Assembly: GCA_025934495.1 (NCBI GenBank)
Contig: JAICXY010000009.1
Coordinates: forward strand, 1 to 59,284
Direction of reading: 5' to 3'
Origin: Candidatus Nitrosocosmicus sp.
GTDB lineage: Archaea > Thermoproteota > Nitrososphaeria > Nitrososphaerales > Nitrososphaeraceae
DNA length: 59,284 nucleotides
Part shown: positions 1 through 9,270 of the stretch, piece by piece
Layout of the letters: each line of letters begins with the position of its first letter
How positions within the stretch are numbered: the stretch's first letter is position 1
Translations under genes and position numbers: made by a program
Notes under the pieces: model-generated
Seen by the model: the letters and a program-made list of their open reading frames with translations, nothing else
What the model was told of the DNA's origin: nothing
Databases searched by the model: none

Positions 1-176
1 AAGCTATTTACAATGGTATTATAATGTGGAATTTGATTTTTTGATTCATCTATTGATTTATTGATGTTATGTTTGGTTTCATCAAGTGATCTGTTGACTG
101 ATTCTTTGAAATCATTGCTATTGTTATTATTATTATTGTATGAATATTCTGTATTGCTTGTAGTGTTCTTTGACAT
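1..176 (-). CDS. Asn-rich hypothetical protein, N-terminal part only
   Basis: An open frame starts with ATG at 176 on the minus strand and runs off the left edge, giving 58 residues. It begins MSKNTTSNTEYSY, then has a run of asparagines (residues 14-19), then a charged, probably helical stretch with two similar heptad-like repeats (SLDETKHNINKS, SIDESKNQ). No family is recognised; the helical repeats recall phasin-like or coiled-coil proteins, but that is only an impression. A TATA-like ATTTAAAC stretch lies about 25 bases upstream, at 198-205. Confidence 0.55.
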   Translation of the reverse strand, partial: MSKNTTSNTEYSYNNNNNNSNDFKESVNRSLDETKHNINKSIDESKNQIPHYNTIVNS

Positions 177-467
177 TAATGTATATTGGTTATTATGCTA
201 TTTAAACATTGGTAATTATAGGAATTTGTAACCAAATAAAACCTTGGTAATAAATGTAACTCAATAAGATTATAGATTATGCTACAACTATTGATTTAGG
301 ATATGTGTAGATGTGACTATTCCTTTGTTGCCACTGCAATTATGATCCTAATATCCATGTGGAATTTGATTTTGATTTTAATTTGGACTTCTTAAGAGAA
401 ATTGAGGCAGTTTTATCTTGTGAGTTGATAACATTTTGTAATTAAATAGGAGTTGTAGATTTCAAAC
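177..467. other. AT-rich intergenic region between divergent genes
   Basis: About 290 bases with no credible ORF lie between the leftward partial gene and the rightward pair of small membrane ORFs. A promoter for the leftward gene is plausible near 198-205; nothing else stands out. Confidence 0.5.
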
Positions 468-632
468 ATGCAATTTGTTATACAGTTGCTGGTTTTCTCT
501 GTTATTGATGCATTTATTGTTGCATTTTTAAAATTACTTGACTATAAAAAAGATTATTTTAATTATCATGCGGTTCAATTAATTTCTTCAATCTTTTTAT
601 TCCTGATTGTCATGGTGGTAGTAATTAGATGA
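468..632 (+). CDS. Small two-helix membrane protein, 54 aa
   Basis: ATG at 468 opens a 54-residue frame with two hydrophobic segments, roughly residues 3-24 and 36-53, joined by a charged loop (LDYKKDYFNYH). Its stop TGA overlaps the ATG of the next ORF (ATGA at 629-632), an arrangement typical of translational coupling. No family is recognised. The overlap and clean hydrophobic pattern suggest a real gene, but no homology supports it. Confidence 0.4.
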   Translation: MQFVIQLLVFSVIDAFIVAFLKLLDYKKDYFNYHAVQLISSIFLFLIVMVVVIR

Positions 633-829
633 ATGAGCAATTAGATCCTTCTTTAATACTATTCATAAAAAAAGATATTGTAGAACTAAAACAAAGAAAC
701 TTTCCTTTATCCTATTCGCGCATAGGGTATCTGAAAGTCATAGTGATAGGTGGCTTGCTTGGTGGATTGTTTACTGCAATATCTTTACTCCATATTAATT
801 GTGATGAAGTTTTTGAGAAACATCTGTAA
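629..829 (+). CDS. Small single-pass membrane protein, 66 aa
   Basis: A 66-residue ORF has a charged N-terminal half (KKDIVELKQRNFPLSYSR) and one strong transmembrane segment at residues 37-55 (VIVIGGLLGGLFTAISLL). It overlaps the preceding 54-aa membrane ORF by four bases, so the two are probably co-translated and may form a heteromeric membrane pair. No family is recognised; this is an inference from layout and hydropathy. Confidence 0.42.
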   Translation: MNEQLDPSLILFIKKDIVELKQRNFPLSYSRIGYLKVIVIGGLLGGLFTAISLLHINCDEVFEKHL

Positions 830-990
830 ATATATCGGATAATGTGCAGGTATTGTATTGCAAATGGAAACAGTGAATTTTCTAATAACATAAAATTGCG
901 CCAAAGGATGATACTGCAATAAGTATTCCTCTTTTAAAAGACAGTATTTAAAAAAAGATTACCATTGAATCAGACGCGCCAATACTATAA

Positions 991-1845
991 TTGATGACTT
1001 CTTGGCAGTTACTCTATCGCCTTTTGAAAGGTGCATTTCCTGATACGTTGTATCATAATGAAAGAAAAATGACTAGTTTTGAGCAAAAGAACGGCGACAT
1101 AATTATACATTTTGGAGAAGATCAAAAAGACAAATCATGTCATCTTTTAATGGGTTCCGATGGAGCAAGGTCTATAATGCATCACCAATTGCTTCCGCAA
1201 ATATTATCTTCTTATGTTAAATATGTAGCTTGGAGAGGACTTGTTGATGAGAAAGTTTCTTCAAAAGTATTGGATATCTTTTCAAATAAATTTAACTTTT
1301 CCATTGGAAAGAAAACTCATGTTTTATGCTATCTAATTCTTAGTCCGAATGGAGAATTATCTACAGGAATGAAGCATCTCAATTGGGTATGGTATGTTAA
1401 TACCTCTCTTAAAGATGATATGTTTAAAAAAGTAATAGTTGACAAAAATGGAATTATTAGAGCGTTATCAGTTCCTGCTGGGATGGTAAATGAAAATATA
1501 GTAAAAGAGCAAAAAACAATTGCTCATGATACACTGCCAGATATAGTTTCAGCATCTTGTTTTTGCAACAAAAGAGTTTATACAAAGCGATTTATGATCT
1601 ACCTGTTCCTAAAATGGCATTTGATCGAATATGTCTAATCGGAGATACATTTTTTGTTGTGAGGCTGCATATTGCCGCAAGTACATCAAAAGCAGTCAAA
1701 AATTGCAGTTGCGTTAGCCAAATTCCTACTACAATACCGGGGAGATGTAAGTACCGTATTAAAAATGTGGGAGTCATCACAATTAGCCTTGGGTAATTAT
1801 CTCTTGTCTTTAGGAATTATCTTTGACAGTAGTTCTCAGATGTAA
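991..1845 (+). pseudogene. Decayed FAD-dependent aromatic monooxygenase
   Basis: The fragment matches the middle and C-terminal parts of class A flavoprotein monooxygenases (PHBH / 6-hydroxynicotinate 3-monooxygenase type). It keeps MTSWQLLYRLLKGAFP, the GSDGARS motif and YVAWRGLVDE in one frame. Near 1560-1590 a frameshift moves to YDLPVPKMAFDRICLIGD, the second FAD-binding motif, with GDTFF where GDAA is usual. Near 1750 another shift leads to DVSTVLKMWESSQLALGNYL and a stop at 1843-1845. The N-terminal dinucleotide-binding GxGxxG segment (about 100 residues) is missing, and an in-frame TAA lies just upstream. At least two frameshifts plus N-terminal loss make this a dead gene. Confidence 0.8.
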
Positions 1846-2438
1846 ATGCAATTCAGAAATAAAAAGACATTTCTTAAATATTTAAAAAATTTTATTTAAA
1901 AATCCACTATGAAATGTTAAATGTTAAATTGGATATTAGCAAATATTGTGACAGCCATTTATATTCACTATTAATATGATCACGATCGCCTAATAAAGGA
2001 TAGACATATCAATGCGGCCAGGAACCTTTAGAGAATAAAGATTTTTGTGTATTTAATGATTATTCTTTTGACTTGGGGATATACAATATACAAAATAAAT
2101 TCTATGCTATTTCTTAACTTGATTATGGTAGATCCCTTGCATAATTATTATACACGTATTAAAATTTTATAGATTCTCAATAACTTTTGTAATATTCTTA
2201 TTTTACTTTGCGAATCGATAAGGTATATCAACTTTATAAAAATTTTTTCTGATGACGCTAGTTAGGCAAGATCTAGTCTATCAAAACAATGATCGAAATT
2301 TTGTAATTTATAATAAAAGGTAAGTGAAAAGAGTTGAAATTACACTCAATCGAAGGGTCATTCCTACTGCTGACTTAATATTGTGGTTTTGTCGATACGA
2401 GCATTTTATTAATCAAACCTTTTAAACAAATCTAATTT
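1846..2438. other. Non-coding, AT-rich; holds MITE-like copy 1
   Basis: No credible ORF is seen. The only recognisable structure is the degenerate MITE-like element at 2131-2273, described separately. Confidence 0.5.
2131..2273. mobile_element. MITE-like element, degenerate copy 1 (143 bp)
   Basis: It starts GATCCCTTGCATAATTA and ends GTTAGGCAAGATC, an imperfect inverted repeat. It aligns along most of its length with the 142 bp element at 7087-7228: ATTAAAATTTTATAG against ATCAAAATTTTGCAG, and TGTAATATTCTTATTTTA against TATAATATTACATTTTAA. The ends match those of the IS5-type remnant at 13456-14603, so it looks like a non-autonomous derivative. TA lies on both sides, possibly a target duplication. 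It has no coding content. Confidence 0.6.
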
Positions 2439-2801
2439 TTATTTTTCTTCTTTTTCTTCTTTTTCTTCTTCTACCAACATCAATTGGTTATTGTATTCTA
2501 TTGCCAAGCTCTTCTGTTTGAGCATTTTTCTTACAATATTTGCAAATTCTACTATTTTTTCTTCATCAATTTCATTAGAATGGACTTCCGCGCGTACATA
2601 TTTTACTGGCTCAAACCTTTTCTCAAAGTAGCCATCAAACTCAATAAGTGACATTCCACTATGATCCGACGCCAATTTTCTTATAACTTCAAGATAACCT
2701 TCAACACGTGGTAGATAGTATTTTATGGAATTTCTTAATATTTTTACTTTGTATTTTCTATGACTCTCTTTTGGTTTATTCACATTTATCACGTATATCA
2801 C
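2439..2801 (-). CDS. Hypothetical protein with acidic EEK-repeat tail
   Basis: A 120-residue ORF with an alternating beta/alpha-looking body (YKVKILRNSIKYYLPRVEGYL; LIEFDGYFEKRF; YVRAEVHSNEI), then a predicted helix and a C-terminal EEEKEEKEEKEEK tail encoded by a TTC-TTT repeat on the plus strand. It has no signal peptide or membrane segment and is probably cytoplasmic. No family is recognised. Length and balanced composition suggest a genuine gene with a simple-sequence tail that may vary between strains. Confidence 0.6.
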   Translation of the reverse strand: MIYVINVNKPKESHRKYKVKILRNSIKYYLPRVEGYLEVIRKLASDHSGMSLIEFDGYFEKRFEPVKYVRAEVHSNEIDEEKIVEFANIVRKMLKQKSLAIEYNNQLMLVEEEKEEKEEK

Positions 2802-3294
2802 TAGAAGTGAACTTTAGTTGTATAAAGTAATTTATTAACTAAATATTTGTAGCAATATTTTGATTAAAAATTATATGAATTTTACTTCGTTACATGACTA
2901 TGAAATTCGTTTTTTAATGATTGGACTTTATTATCTGTTACAAATTCCGACTCAATATTTTGTAGATTTGAACTGAATGTGGCTTGTAATTACGAATAAA
3001 TTAAGCCATGCAACAAAGTATAAATTGTAAATATTAAATTGATGCTAATTAACAACTATATTGTATTATGTATTTGAGATTATGATAAAAGAATATCTAA
3101 ATGAATTTTGTGTAATTTACAAGTTCTTTTAATTTACAAAGAAAAATGCTGCTCGAATTAACGTCAAACTATTAATTCATTTTTAAAAAGGATCGTTGTA
3201 TGTTTGTATTTATGTCCGGATTAAATCTGCTTATTGGTAAAAGAGACTACTTAATTATTATAGAGATAATATAAAAATAAGAAGAATATTAATT
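2802..3294. other. Intergenic, nothing recognised
   Basis: About 490 AT-rich bases. A short match (CATGCAACAAAGTA, 3007-3020) resembles the 3' part of the dispersed repeat found at 9893, 16631, 32954 and 45071. No ORF is credible. Confidence 0.4.
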
Positions 3295-3432
3295 ATGAAT
3301 TCCAATAATTATCATGTCTGTAGAAACTGTGGTCATCTGAAAATATTGCATAAATTCATTTCCGGGCAGAATGACGATCATCATTGTCGATTGTGTCACT
3401 GTCTTGAATTTCTTGATTATTCAAACACATAA
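3295..3432 (+). CDS. Tiny zinc-ribbon protein, 45 aa
   Basis: ATG at 3295 gives a 45-residue protein with two Cys pairs, CRNCG (C9, C12) and CRLCHC (C31, C34, C36), separated by 18 residues rich in His and Asp. This is the spacing of a zinc ribbon or knuckle. There is no other domain. Tiny stand-alone zinc ribbons of this kind are common in archaea, and most have no known function. The paired cysteines argue against a chance ORF. Confidence 0.6.
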   Translation: MNSNNYHVCRNCGHLKILHKFISGQNDDHHCRLCHCLEFLDYSNT

Positions 3433-3987
3433 ACCTGATATTATGTCATTTTTTTAGGAAATCGCGGACAATAGATCAGGCATCGATGGTCTTATATCCT
3501 TATTACTTGTCAGTTACTAGATGGAAGATCTTTTACTTTTTAATTATATATGAAATTTTTGATCTTAAACGAGAGGTGATATAAAGAAATTATCAGTTTT
3601 CATTTGTTATCTATTTAAATATAAATTTTTTAAAAAGATATGATATCTATAAATAATGAAATTAGTTTTCTTATAATCTATAATTTATAGATCTCGATTA
3701 TTCGCATAAATAATTTAAATAATTTAATTTCAAATATTGTAATGATTACTCTATGAAAATATGACAATTAAATTGAATGGTTTTGATGTTATTTATTAAT
3801 TTGGATTTTAGTTTTAGTGGAAATGTATCATTGTTTACATTTTGTAATTCTTGAATGAATGGGTAAGAACCCAAAAATAACGAATGTACTAAATCTGATG
3901 AAAAGAAATTGTTGTTGTACTAAATCCTCATTTTGAGGACAAATATTTCATATAATCTTTTGCTCTTTTAAATACGATGTTTTATTT
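3433..3987. other. Intergenic, nothing recognised
   Basis: About 550 bases with very high A+T and no ORF or clear repeat. Its right end must carry the promoter of the DUF2382 gene. Confidence 0.4.
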
Positions 3988-4632
3988 ATGATACACATGA
4001 GTTCAGATATAGATTGGAATGATACTATAAAAAAAGAAGCCAGAGGAAGTAGTGACGAAGATTTGGGTGAAGTGCAAGCGATTGTAAATGGATATATTGA
4101 AGTTCAAAGAGGTCTGATAAATAAAGAAAAATTTTACATTCCTCAAAATAAAGTAGAAAGTTATGATGGCTCTGTCCTTAGATTCCATATTTCTGAGAGT
4201 GAGCTAAGTAAATATGCTGGAGATTCTTCTCCTCCATCTATAGAAGATCAATATACTTCTACTACTTTAATCGATAGAGGTGGCGGCAGTGGTGGTGGAA
4301 TAAAAGTGGATGAACCTGAGGAATATGTAATTCCTCAAGGAGAAGAAAATCTAAATATATCTAAAAATATTGCAGTAGGTCAAACTACGACAGTCAAAGA
4401 ACCTGTTACGGAAACTAAAACGGTAGATGTTCCGGTAACCCATGAGGAAATAACTATCGAAACGAGACCTCCAAGTGGCCAGACCGAAGCACAAACTCCA
4501 GTTTCTTCTACACAGAATATAACAATACCTATAAAAAAAGAAGAAGTTGAAGTTAATAAAAGGTTGGTTAAAGAAACAGATCTTTCAAAAGAAGTAGCAT
4601 CAGAAAATATTACATCATCTGATACGGAATAA
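3988..4632 (+). CDS. PRC-barrel-like / DUF2382 stress-response protein
   Basis: The 214-residue protein has two parts joined by a Gly/Ser linker (RGGGSGGG, about residues 97-104). Residues 8-75 (DWNDTIKKEARGSSDEDLG, then YIEVQRG, FYIPQNKVESYDGS) look like a PRC-barrel-type beta domain. Residues about 125-200 match the DUF2382 (YsnF-like) pattern: ETKTVDVPVTHEEITIETRP followed by IPIKKEEVEVNKRLVKET. Proteins of this architecture are associated with general stress in bacteria; the biochemical role is unknown. ATG 3997 (MSSDIDW) is an equally good start. It stands alone, with no operon partner. Confidence 0.65.
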   Translation: MIHMSSDIDWNDTIKKEARGSSDEDLGEVQAIVNGYIEVQRGLINKEKFYIPQNKVESYDGSVLRFHISESELSKYAGDSSPPSIEDQYTSTTLIDRGGGSGGGIKVDEPEEYVIPQGEENLNISKNIAVGQTTTVKEPVTETKTVDVPVTHEEITIETRPPSGQTEAQTPVSSTQNITIPIKKEEVEVNKRLVKETDLSKEVASENITSSDTE

Positions 4633-5039
4633 CCTATATATAGAAGATAACAATTTTTTATCCTATTTGTTAATATCTTTGTTCTATTCCATTATTTTTT
4701 AGTTTATCATCTTAATTATTCCTAATCATTATTATTTGTCATTAATTTTAGAGATACATTAGTTTTCTATTCTAATTTATGTTTCTATGATTTTAATGTG
4801 ATTTGATAATTATGCCTAAATTTAAAGTAAACGATACCAATGAATAGTATCTATTATTTTGAATTTAGTATAGTGTGAGTAACTATATGTTATTGTAGTT
4901 ATAAAAGATTATTCGTATTCTCTGTCTCAAATTGATGAATCTAAAACCTTTTTTATTTTACAATCAAAATTATTTATGTAATATCTTTTTTTCTATTTAA
5001 TGCGGGAATTCATATTAAAAATAATATTACAAATATTTT
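4633..5039. other. Intergenic between convergent genes
   Basis: About 400 AT-rich bases separate the 3' ends of the DUF2382 gene and polX. T-runs near both ends could serve as archaeal terminators; nothing else is visible. Confidence 0.4.
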
Positions 5040-6905
5040 TTATTTTAAATTATCTAGTAATTTTTGTACCGGTAGTGTATTGAGGATATCATTTTTTGTT
5101 GCCCAGCCTCTTCTTGCTTGACCTATTCCGAATTTCAAAAATACATAGTGCAGAGGATGATGAGCATCAGAATCAATTACAAGTTTAACATCATTTTCAA
5201 TTGCTGTTTTTATATACTCATCTTTCAAATCCAATCTATCGTAATGCGCATCTATTTCTAAAACAGTCTTTGTATCTTTTGCCACTTCTATTAATTTTGG
5301 AATGTTAACGGGATAACCGTCTCTTTTATTTATTATTCTTCCTGTTGGATGAAAGATTATATCTACATTGGGATTTTGAGCTGTATCAACAAGTCTCTTT
5401 GTCTGTATTTCAATAGGCAAAGAGAAACTAGAATGAATGGTAGCACCAACAATATCTAGCTTATCAAGTGTATTGTCTGTAATATCTAATGATCCATCCT
5501 TAAGGATGTTCACTTCTGCTGATGATAGTATACGAAAATCTGTAAAATTTAATTTCTCGTGACTGTCATCTTTGTTATTTTCATATATATGATAATCTTT
5601 ATTTTGTATATCCGAAAAAAAATTGCCATTTTTTATTTTATCATTTAATTCATTAATTTTATTTGTTTGATTTAGTATTTGTTCTTCGTCTAATCCTCTA
5701 GTTATCTTTAAACTTTTGGTATGATCCGTAATAGCTATATAGTCCAGTCCAAACTCTTTTGCATAGAGTGCCATTTCTTCGATGCTCATTTTACCATCTG
5801 TATTATTAGTGTGAACTTGAAGATCTCCTTTTAGATCTCTATATCCTACTAATTGTGATATTTGACTCTCTTTTGATTTATCTTTATTTTCTCTTGCTTT
5901 TTTTGCTAATTCTATTTCCCCCTTGTTCTCTCTCATCTCTGGAGGTATCCATTCTAAACCTAGTTTATTGTATATTTCCTCTTCTGTCAAACCTGCTATC
6001 TTTTTTTCTTTTAGGTTTAAATCAAATAGTCCCCATTCATTCAATTTAAGTTCCTTTGATTGAGCTATCCTTCTTAATGCTATTCCATGCTCTTTACTTC
6101 CAGTAAAATATAATAATGCTGAGCCATAGCTTTCTTCAGGAACTACCAATAAATCCGAATCAATCCCATTATTTAATTTAACAAATGCTTTGGAAGATCC
6201 TTTACCTAAAATTTCTTTAACTTCTGACATATTAATGAATGATTCAATAACTTTATCAGGCTCATCTGATACTACCAAAAAATCTATATCCTTTATTGTT
6301 TCTTTCATACGTAAAAATGAGCCGACAGCTATAACCTTTCTAACCGTATACAATTCTGATAAATATTTTTCAATCTGTTTTACTAGTGGATAAACTTCTC
6401 CAATAAGAAATTTGCCCTTACTGTTTTTATAATTCTTGATTTTTTTTAAAATTGTGTCTTCTTTTTTTTGAGAGAACCCTGTAATCGTTCTTATTTTACC
6501 TTCTGTACCTGCTTTTTCAAGTTCATCTAAATTTTTTATTTTTAGGTTATCATAAATTAGTTTCAGTGTTTTTGGACCAATACCTTCCAACCCTAAAAAT
6601 TCATCGATATTGATTGGTAATTCTGATCTTAACTGATTGTAATACTGGATTTCACCAGTTTTTAGATATTCTTCTATCTTGGAAGCAATTGCTTTTCCAA
6701 TTGATGGTATTTTTAATAAACCTCCAATACCTTCTGTTCTATAAAGAATTTCTATGTTTATTGATAAATTTTCAATTTTATCAGCTGCTTTATTATAGGC
6801 TTTATTTTTAAAACTTGATATATTGTTATTTTTGGTTGTCTCTATCTCTAAAAGAAATGAGATCTTGCGTAGAATATTTGCTATTTCTGCATTAGTTTTA
6901 TTCAT
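5040..6905 (-). CDS. polX: DNA polymerase X family with PHP domain
   Basis: This 621-residue protein has the full PolX-PHP layout. Helix-hairpin-helix segments lie at about 59-81 (KIPSIGKAIASKIEEYL) and 106-121 (LEGIGPKTLKLI). The nucleotidyltransferase core has GSFLRMKETIKDIDFLVV, with Asp206/Asp208 as metal ligands, and GIDSDLLVV carries a third carboxylate. The C-terminal PHP phosphoesterase has its metal motifs at 361-372 (DLQVHTNNTDGK), ITDHT, AEVNI, HSSF, HPTGR, EIDAH and DSDAH. A polar insert at about 421-454 enlarges the PHP domain. Such enzymes fill short gaps in base-excision repair, with the PHP part giving 3'-5' exonuclease or 3'-end trimming. It stands alone between long gaps. 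Confidence 0.93.
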   Translation of the reverse strand: MNKTNAEIANILRKISFLLEIETTKNNNISSFKNKAYNKAADKIENLSINIEILYRTEGIGGLLKIPSIGKAIASKIEEYLKTGEIQYYNQLRSELPINIDEFLGLEGIGPKTLKLIYDNLKIKNLDELEKAGTEGKIRTITGFSQKKEDTILKKIKNYKNSKGKFLIGEVYPLVKQIEKYLSELYTVRKVIAVGSFLRMKETIKDIDFLVVSDEPDKVIESFINMSEVKEILGKGSSKAFVKLNNGIDSDLLVVPEESYGSALLYFTGSKEHGIALRRIAQSKELKLNEWGLFDLNLKEKKIAGLTEEEIYNKLGLEWIPPEMRENKGEIELAKKARENKDKSKESQISQLVGYRDLKGDLQVHTNNTDGKMSIEEMALYAKEFGLDYIAITDHTKSLKITRGLDEEQILNQTNKINELNDKIKNGNFFSDIQNKDYHIYENNKDDSHEKLNFTDFRILSSAEVNILKDGSLDITDNTLDKLDIVGATIHSSFSLPIEIQTKRLVDTAQNPNVDIIFHPTGRIINKRDGYPVNIPKLIEVAKDTKTVLEIDAHYDRLDLKDEYIKTAIENDVKLVIDSDAHHPLHYVFLKFGIGQARRGWATKNDILNTLPVQKLLDNLK

Positions 6906-8068
6906 TATGTATTATTTGAATATTTGAATAGATATTCATTAAATTTACTTCTTTAGTGATTTTATATTGATTTGGATTAATTAAATATGGTATTAATCTA
7001 TATGCCTATCGTTATTTTATTTTATTGTATCTTTTAATTTTATTTTTTAAATAAAAGTCTTAATTTTTTTATATTTATTATCTATGGATCTCTTGCATAA
7101 TTAGACACCTATCAAAATTTTGCAGCCTATAAATGAAATTGTATAATATTACATTTTAATTTGCTGGTTATGATCAAGATGTATCTATCATTAGAAATTT
7201 TTCTAATGGTCTAATTATGCAAGAGATCTTATATTTATAAGAAATTATAAAAGCTAATTTATAAATGCGCCTATAAATATTTTTATAAATCTTCTTTTAG
7301 TAATCGAGTGAATTTTCACCTTTCTTTCTGTTGGACTATATTTACTATATACACCTATCTTTATCATATGATTAGCTATTCTTCCCAATGTATTAATATA
7401 TATAGTCAGGATTAGTTTTTCTCTTTTATTTTGCTATTTCTGATGACTTTCTATAAATCCATGGCTTTTTTGATACTAAATGTATGATTGAAAAAGTCTT
7501 TGATATTGCAACAATCGTTACTGCTTGCATCATATTATTGCATCTAGTTAGTATTGATGTTTTGTATGAAGTATGTACTCCTTTGTATAATTATATCGTA
7601 TGTCGAATATTCGGATAAGGATGTGTAAAACATAGAGTGTAGTTGTAATATGTACAGCGGTCATAATAATCAAAGAGCAAGGTGATTTCTTATTAAAGAA
7701 GTCGAAATTTTAAAAGAATATCAAAAAGGACCTGTAAAGAGAGTCTCAAGGCGTTTCAGAAAGAATTAAAGAGTTGGAGGCAAATTAGAGATTTTTTTAT
7801 TTTTAAATACATGTATATGAATTTAAATGAGTTTTCGATATTCTTTTTTATAACAATTAGTTGTTTGTCTTGTTCATTTGGATTATCCGTGGTCGAGCAT
7901 TTATCTTCTTAAATCTTGATCCGAATATTAGGAGTATCTTTTTAAACTAATTTTTCCATCATCATGTATTTTTATATTTTAAAACAAAAAAATAATGAAA
8001 TCAATACCAAATTCAATATCCTTCCAATGAGATTCTAATTTGAGGGTTTAAATAATGTACAAAAAAAC
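6906..8068. other. Long non-coding stretch with MITE-like copy 2
   Basis: Apart from the inverted-repeat element at 7087-7228 no gene is recognised. Around 7690-7760 one frame reads EILKEYQKGPVKRVSRRFRKN before a stop, without a convincing start; it may be a short remnant. The rest is A+T-rich without obvious structure. Confidence 0.4.
7087..7228. mobile_element. MITE-like element, copy 2 (142 bp)
   Basis: It begins GATCTCTTGCATAATTAGAC and ends with the exact inverse (GTCTAATTATGCAAGAGATC), a perfect 20 bp terminal inverted repeat around a non-coding core. It aligns with the degenerate copy at 2131-2273 over most of its length and shares its ends with the IS5-type transposase remnant at 13456-14603. 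Size, perfect ends and lack of coding fit a miniature inverted-repeat element mobilised in trans. The intact ends suggest that it is the younger copy. Confidence 0.75.
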
Positions 8069-8197
8069 TTAATCTTTTTCTTTGTTATTTTCATTTGAAG
8101 AGCAACCAGTTTCAGGATTAATGTCCTTTATCGATTTATCAAAAATTTTTTTTCTATTTTTATTGGACATGTCATTTGGTTTAAAAACTGCTCCCAT
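8069..8197 (-). CDS. Possible small polar protein, 42 aa
   Basis: ATG at 8197 on the minus strand opens a 42-residue polar ORF (MGAVFKPNDMSNKNRKKIF, then DKSIKDINPETGCSSNENN) that ends in a charged tail. Composition is protein-like, unlike the surrounding random frames, but no family is recognised and no ribosome-binding site is evident. Treat as tentative. Confidence 0.35.
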   Translation of the reverse strand: MGAVFKPNDMSNKNRKKIFDKSIKDINPETGCSSNENNKEKD

Positions 8198-8754
8198 TAC
8201 TATAATAACACAACCGAAAATAATAAACTTTTTCTAATACGATGTTTTGATAGTAAATTATATGTGTATCCATTTTATATCATATTTAAATAAAATTTTT
8301 ATTTCAATACTTGTTTAATTCTCAATTAATTTTATTAATCTATTTTACGGTATTTGCAGAAAAGTATTCCTTTATGCAAATTATATCTTTCATAATATGA
8401 CTGTTTGGTTTTAAATGAAAATAACCTACTAAATGATTGTATATACCGACTTACATGAATTCTCAAATAGATTTTAGATAATTTGTAGAAAGAGCAATAT
8501 AATAAAGTTCAAAGATAGTAAAAAAAATAAGGCGATTTAACCCGGATATCAAAAAGTATCTGTTGAGAGATCCACGAGTTAATGTTATTTAGTATGGATC
8601 ATCAAATATTGCCATCTTAAAATACCATATAAAAGGTAAATTTTAGAATTAATGTAATGTTTTCAATTCTATGAACGGTTATTGTGGTATTTTAGATTTA
8701 CAAAAATGTAATCAAAATTAGATATTTGTCTTTATTATCTGTTAATTTTATATA
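8198..8754. other. Intergenic, nothing recognised
   Basis: About 560 bases. A slightly less AT-rich patch around 8530-8585 has no clear hairpin or ORF. Confidence 0.35.
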
Positions 8755-9270
8755 CTACTCCTTTTTTATATTTGGACGCCATATATTGATAAGAACGCTT
8801 TTATCTCTTTCACTAATGATATCTTTCCATCTTTTTATATTTATATCTATTCTGGCAAGATAGCACGTTTTCATTATTTCTATTCTATTTGTTAGTTTTT
8901 CAATCAAGTTCTCTATTGAAGGATTATGTCCTACAATTAGGACTCTGGAATAGATATCCGGTATGTCTGCAATAACTTTAATATATTGTTCTGAAGTTTG
9001 ATTATATAATGATGAGTCTGAATTTATTTTTCCCTTAAATCCTGAAAATTCCACTATTAGTTCTGATGTATCTATGGCCCTTTTAGCAGTAGAACTTATA
9101 ATATAGTCTGGTACCAAATTCAACTCTCTTAACAATTTACCCATTTTTGATCCTTGATTTCTTCCTCGTTTGTTGAGCGATCTTTCATGATCAATTAGAC
9201 TGTCCTCCTTCCAGTTAGATTTAGCATGTCTTAGGACAAGAAGGGTTTTTTTATTATCTATTAACGCCAA
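8755..9270 (-). CDS. sixA: SixA-like phosphohistidine phosphatase
   Basis: This 171-residue histidine-phosphatase-superfamily protein carries the hallmark RHAKS motif (Arg14-His15, the phospho-acceptor) and the second catalytic histidine in VGHNPS (His115), with STAKRAIDTSE between them. The length matches the compact SixA branch, which removes phosphate from histidine in bacterial phosphorelays. In archaea the substrate is uncertain: a small phosphoester or a phospho-protein are both possible. It is monocistronic, flanked by long gaps, so context gives no clue to a partner. Confidence 0.85.
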   Translation of the reverse strand: MALIDNKKTLLVLRHAKSNWKEDSLIDHERSLNKRGRNQGSKMGKLLRELNLVPDYIISSTAKRAIDTSELIVEFSGFKGKINSDSSLYNQTSEQYIKVIADIPDIYSRVLIVGHNPSIENLIEKLTNRIEIMKTCYLARIDINIKRWKDIISERDKSVLINIWRPNIKKE

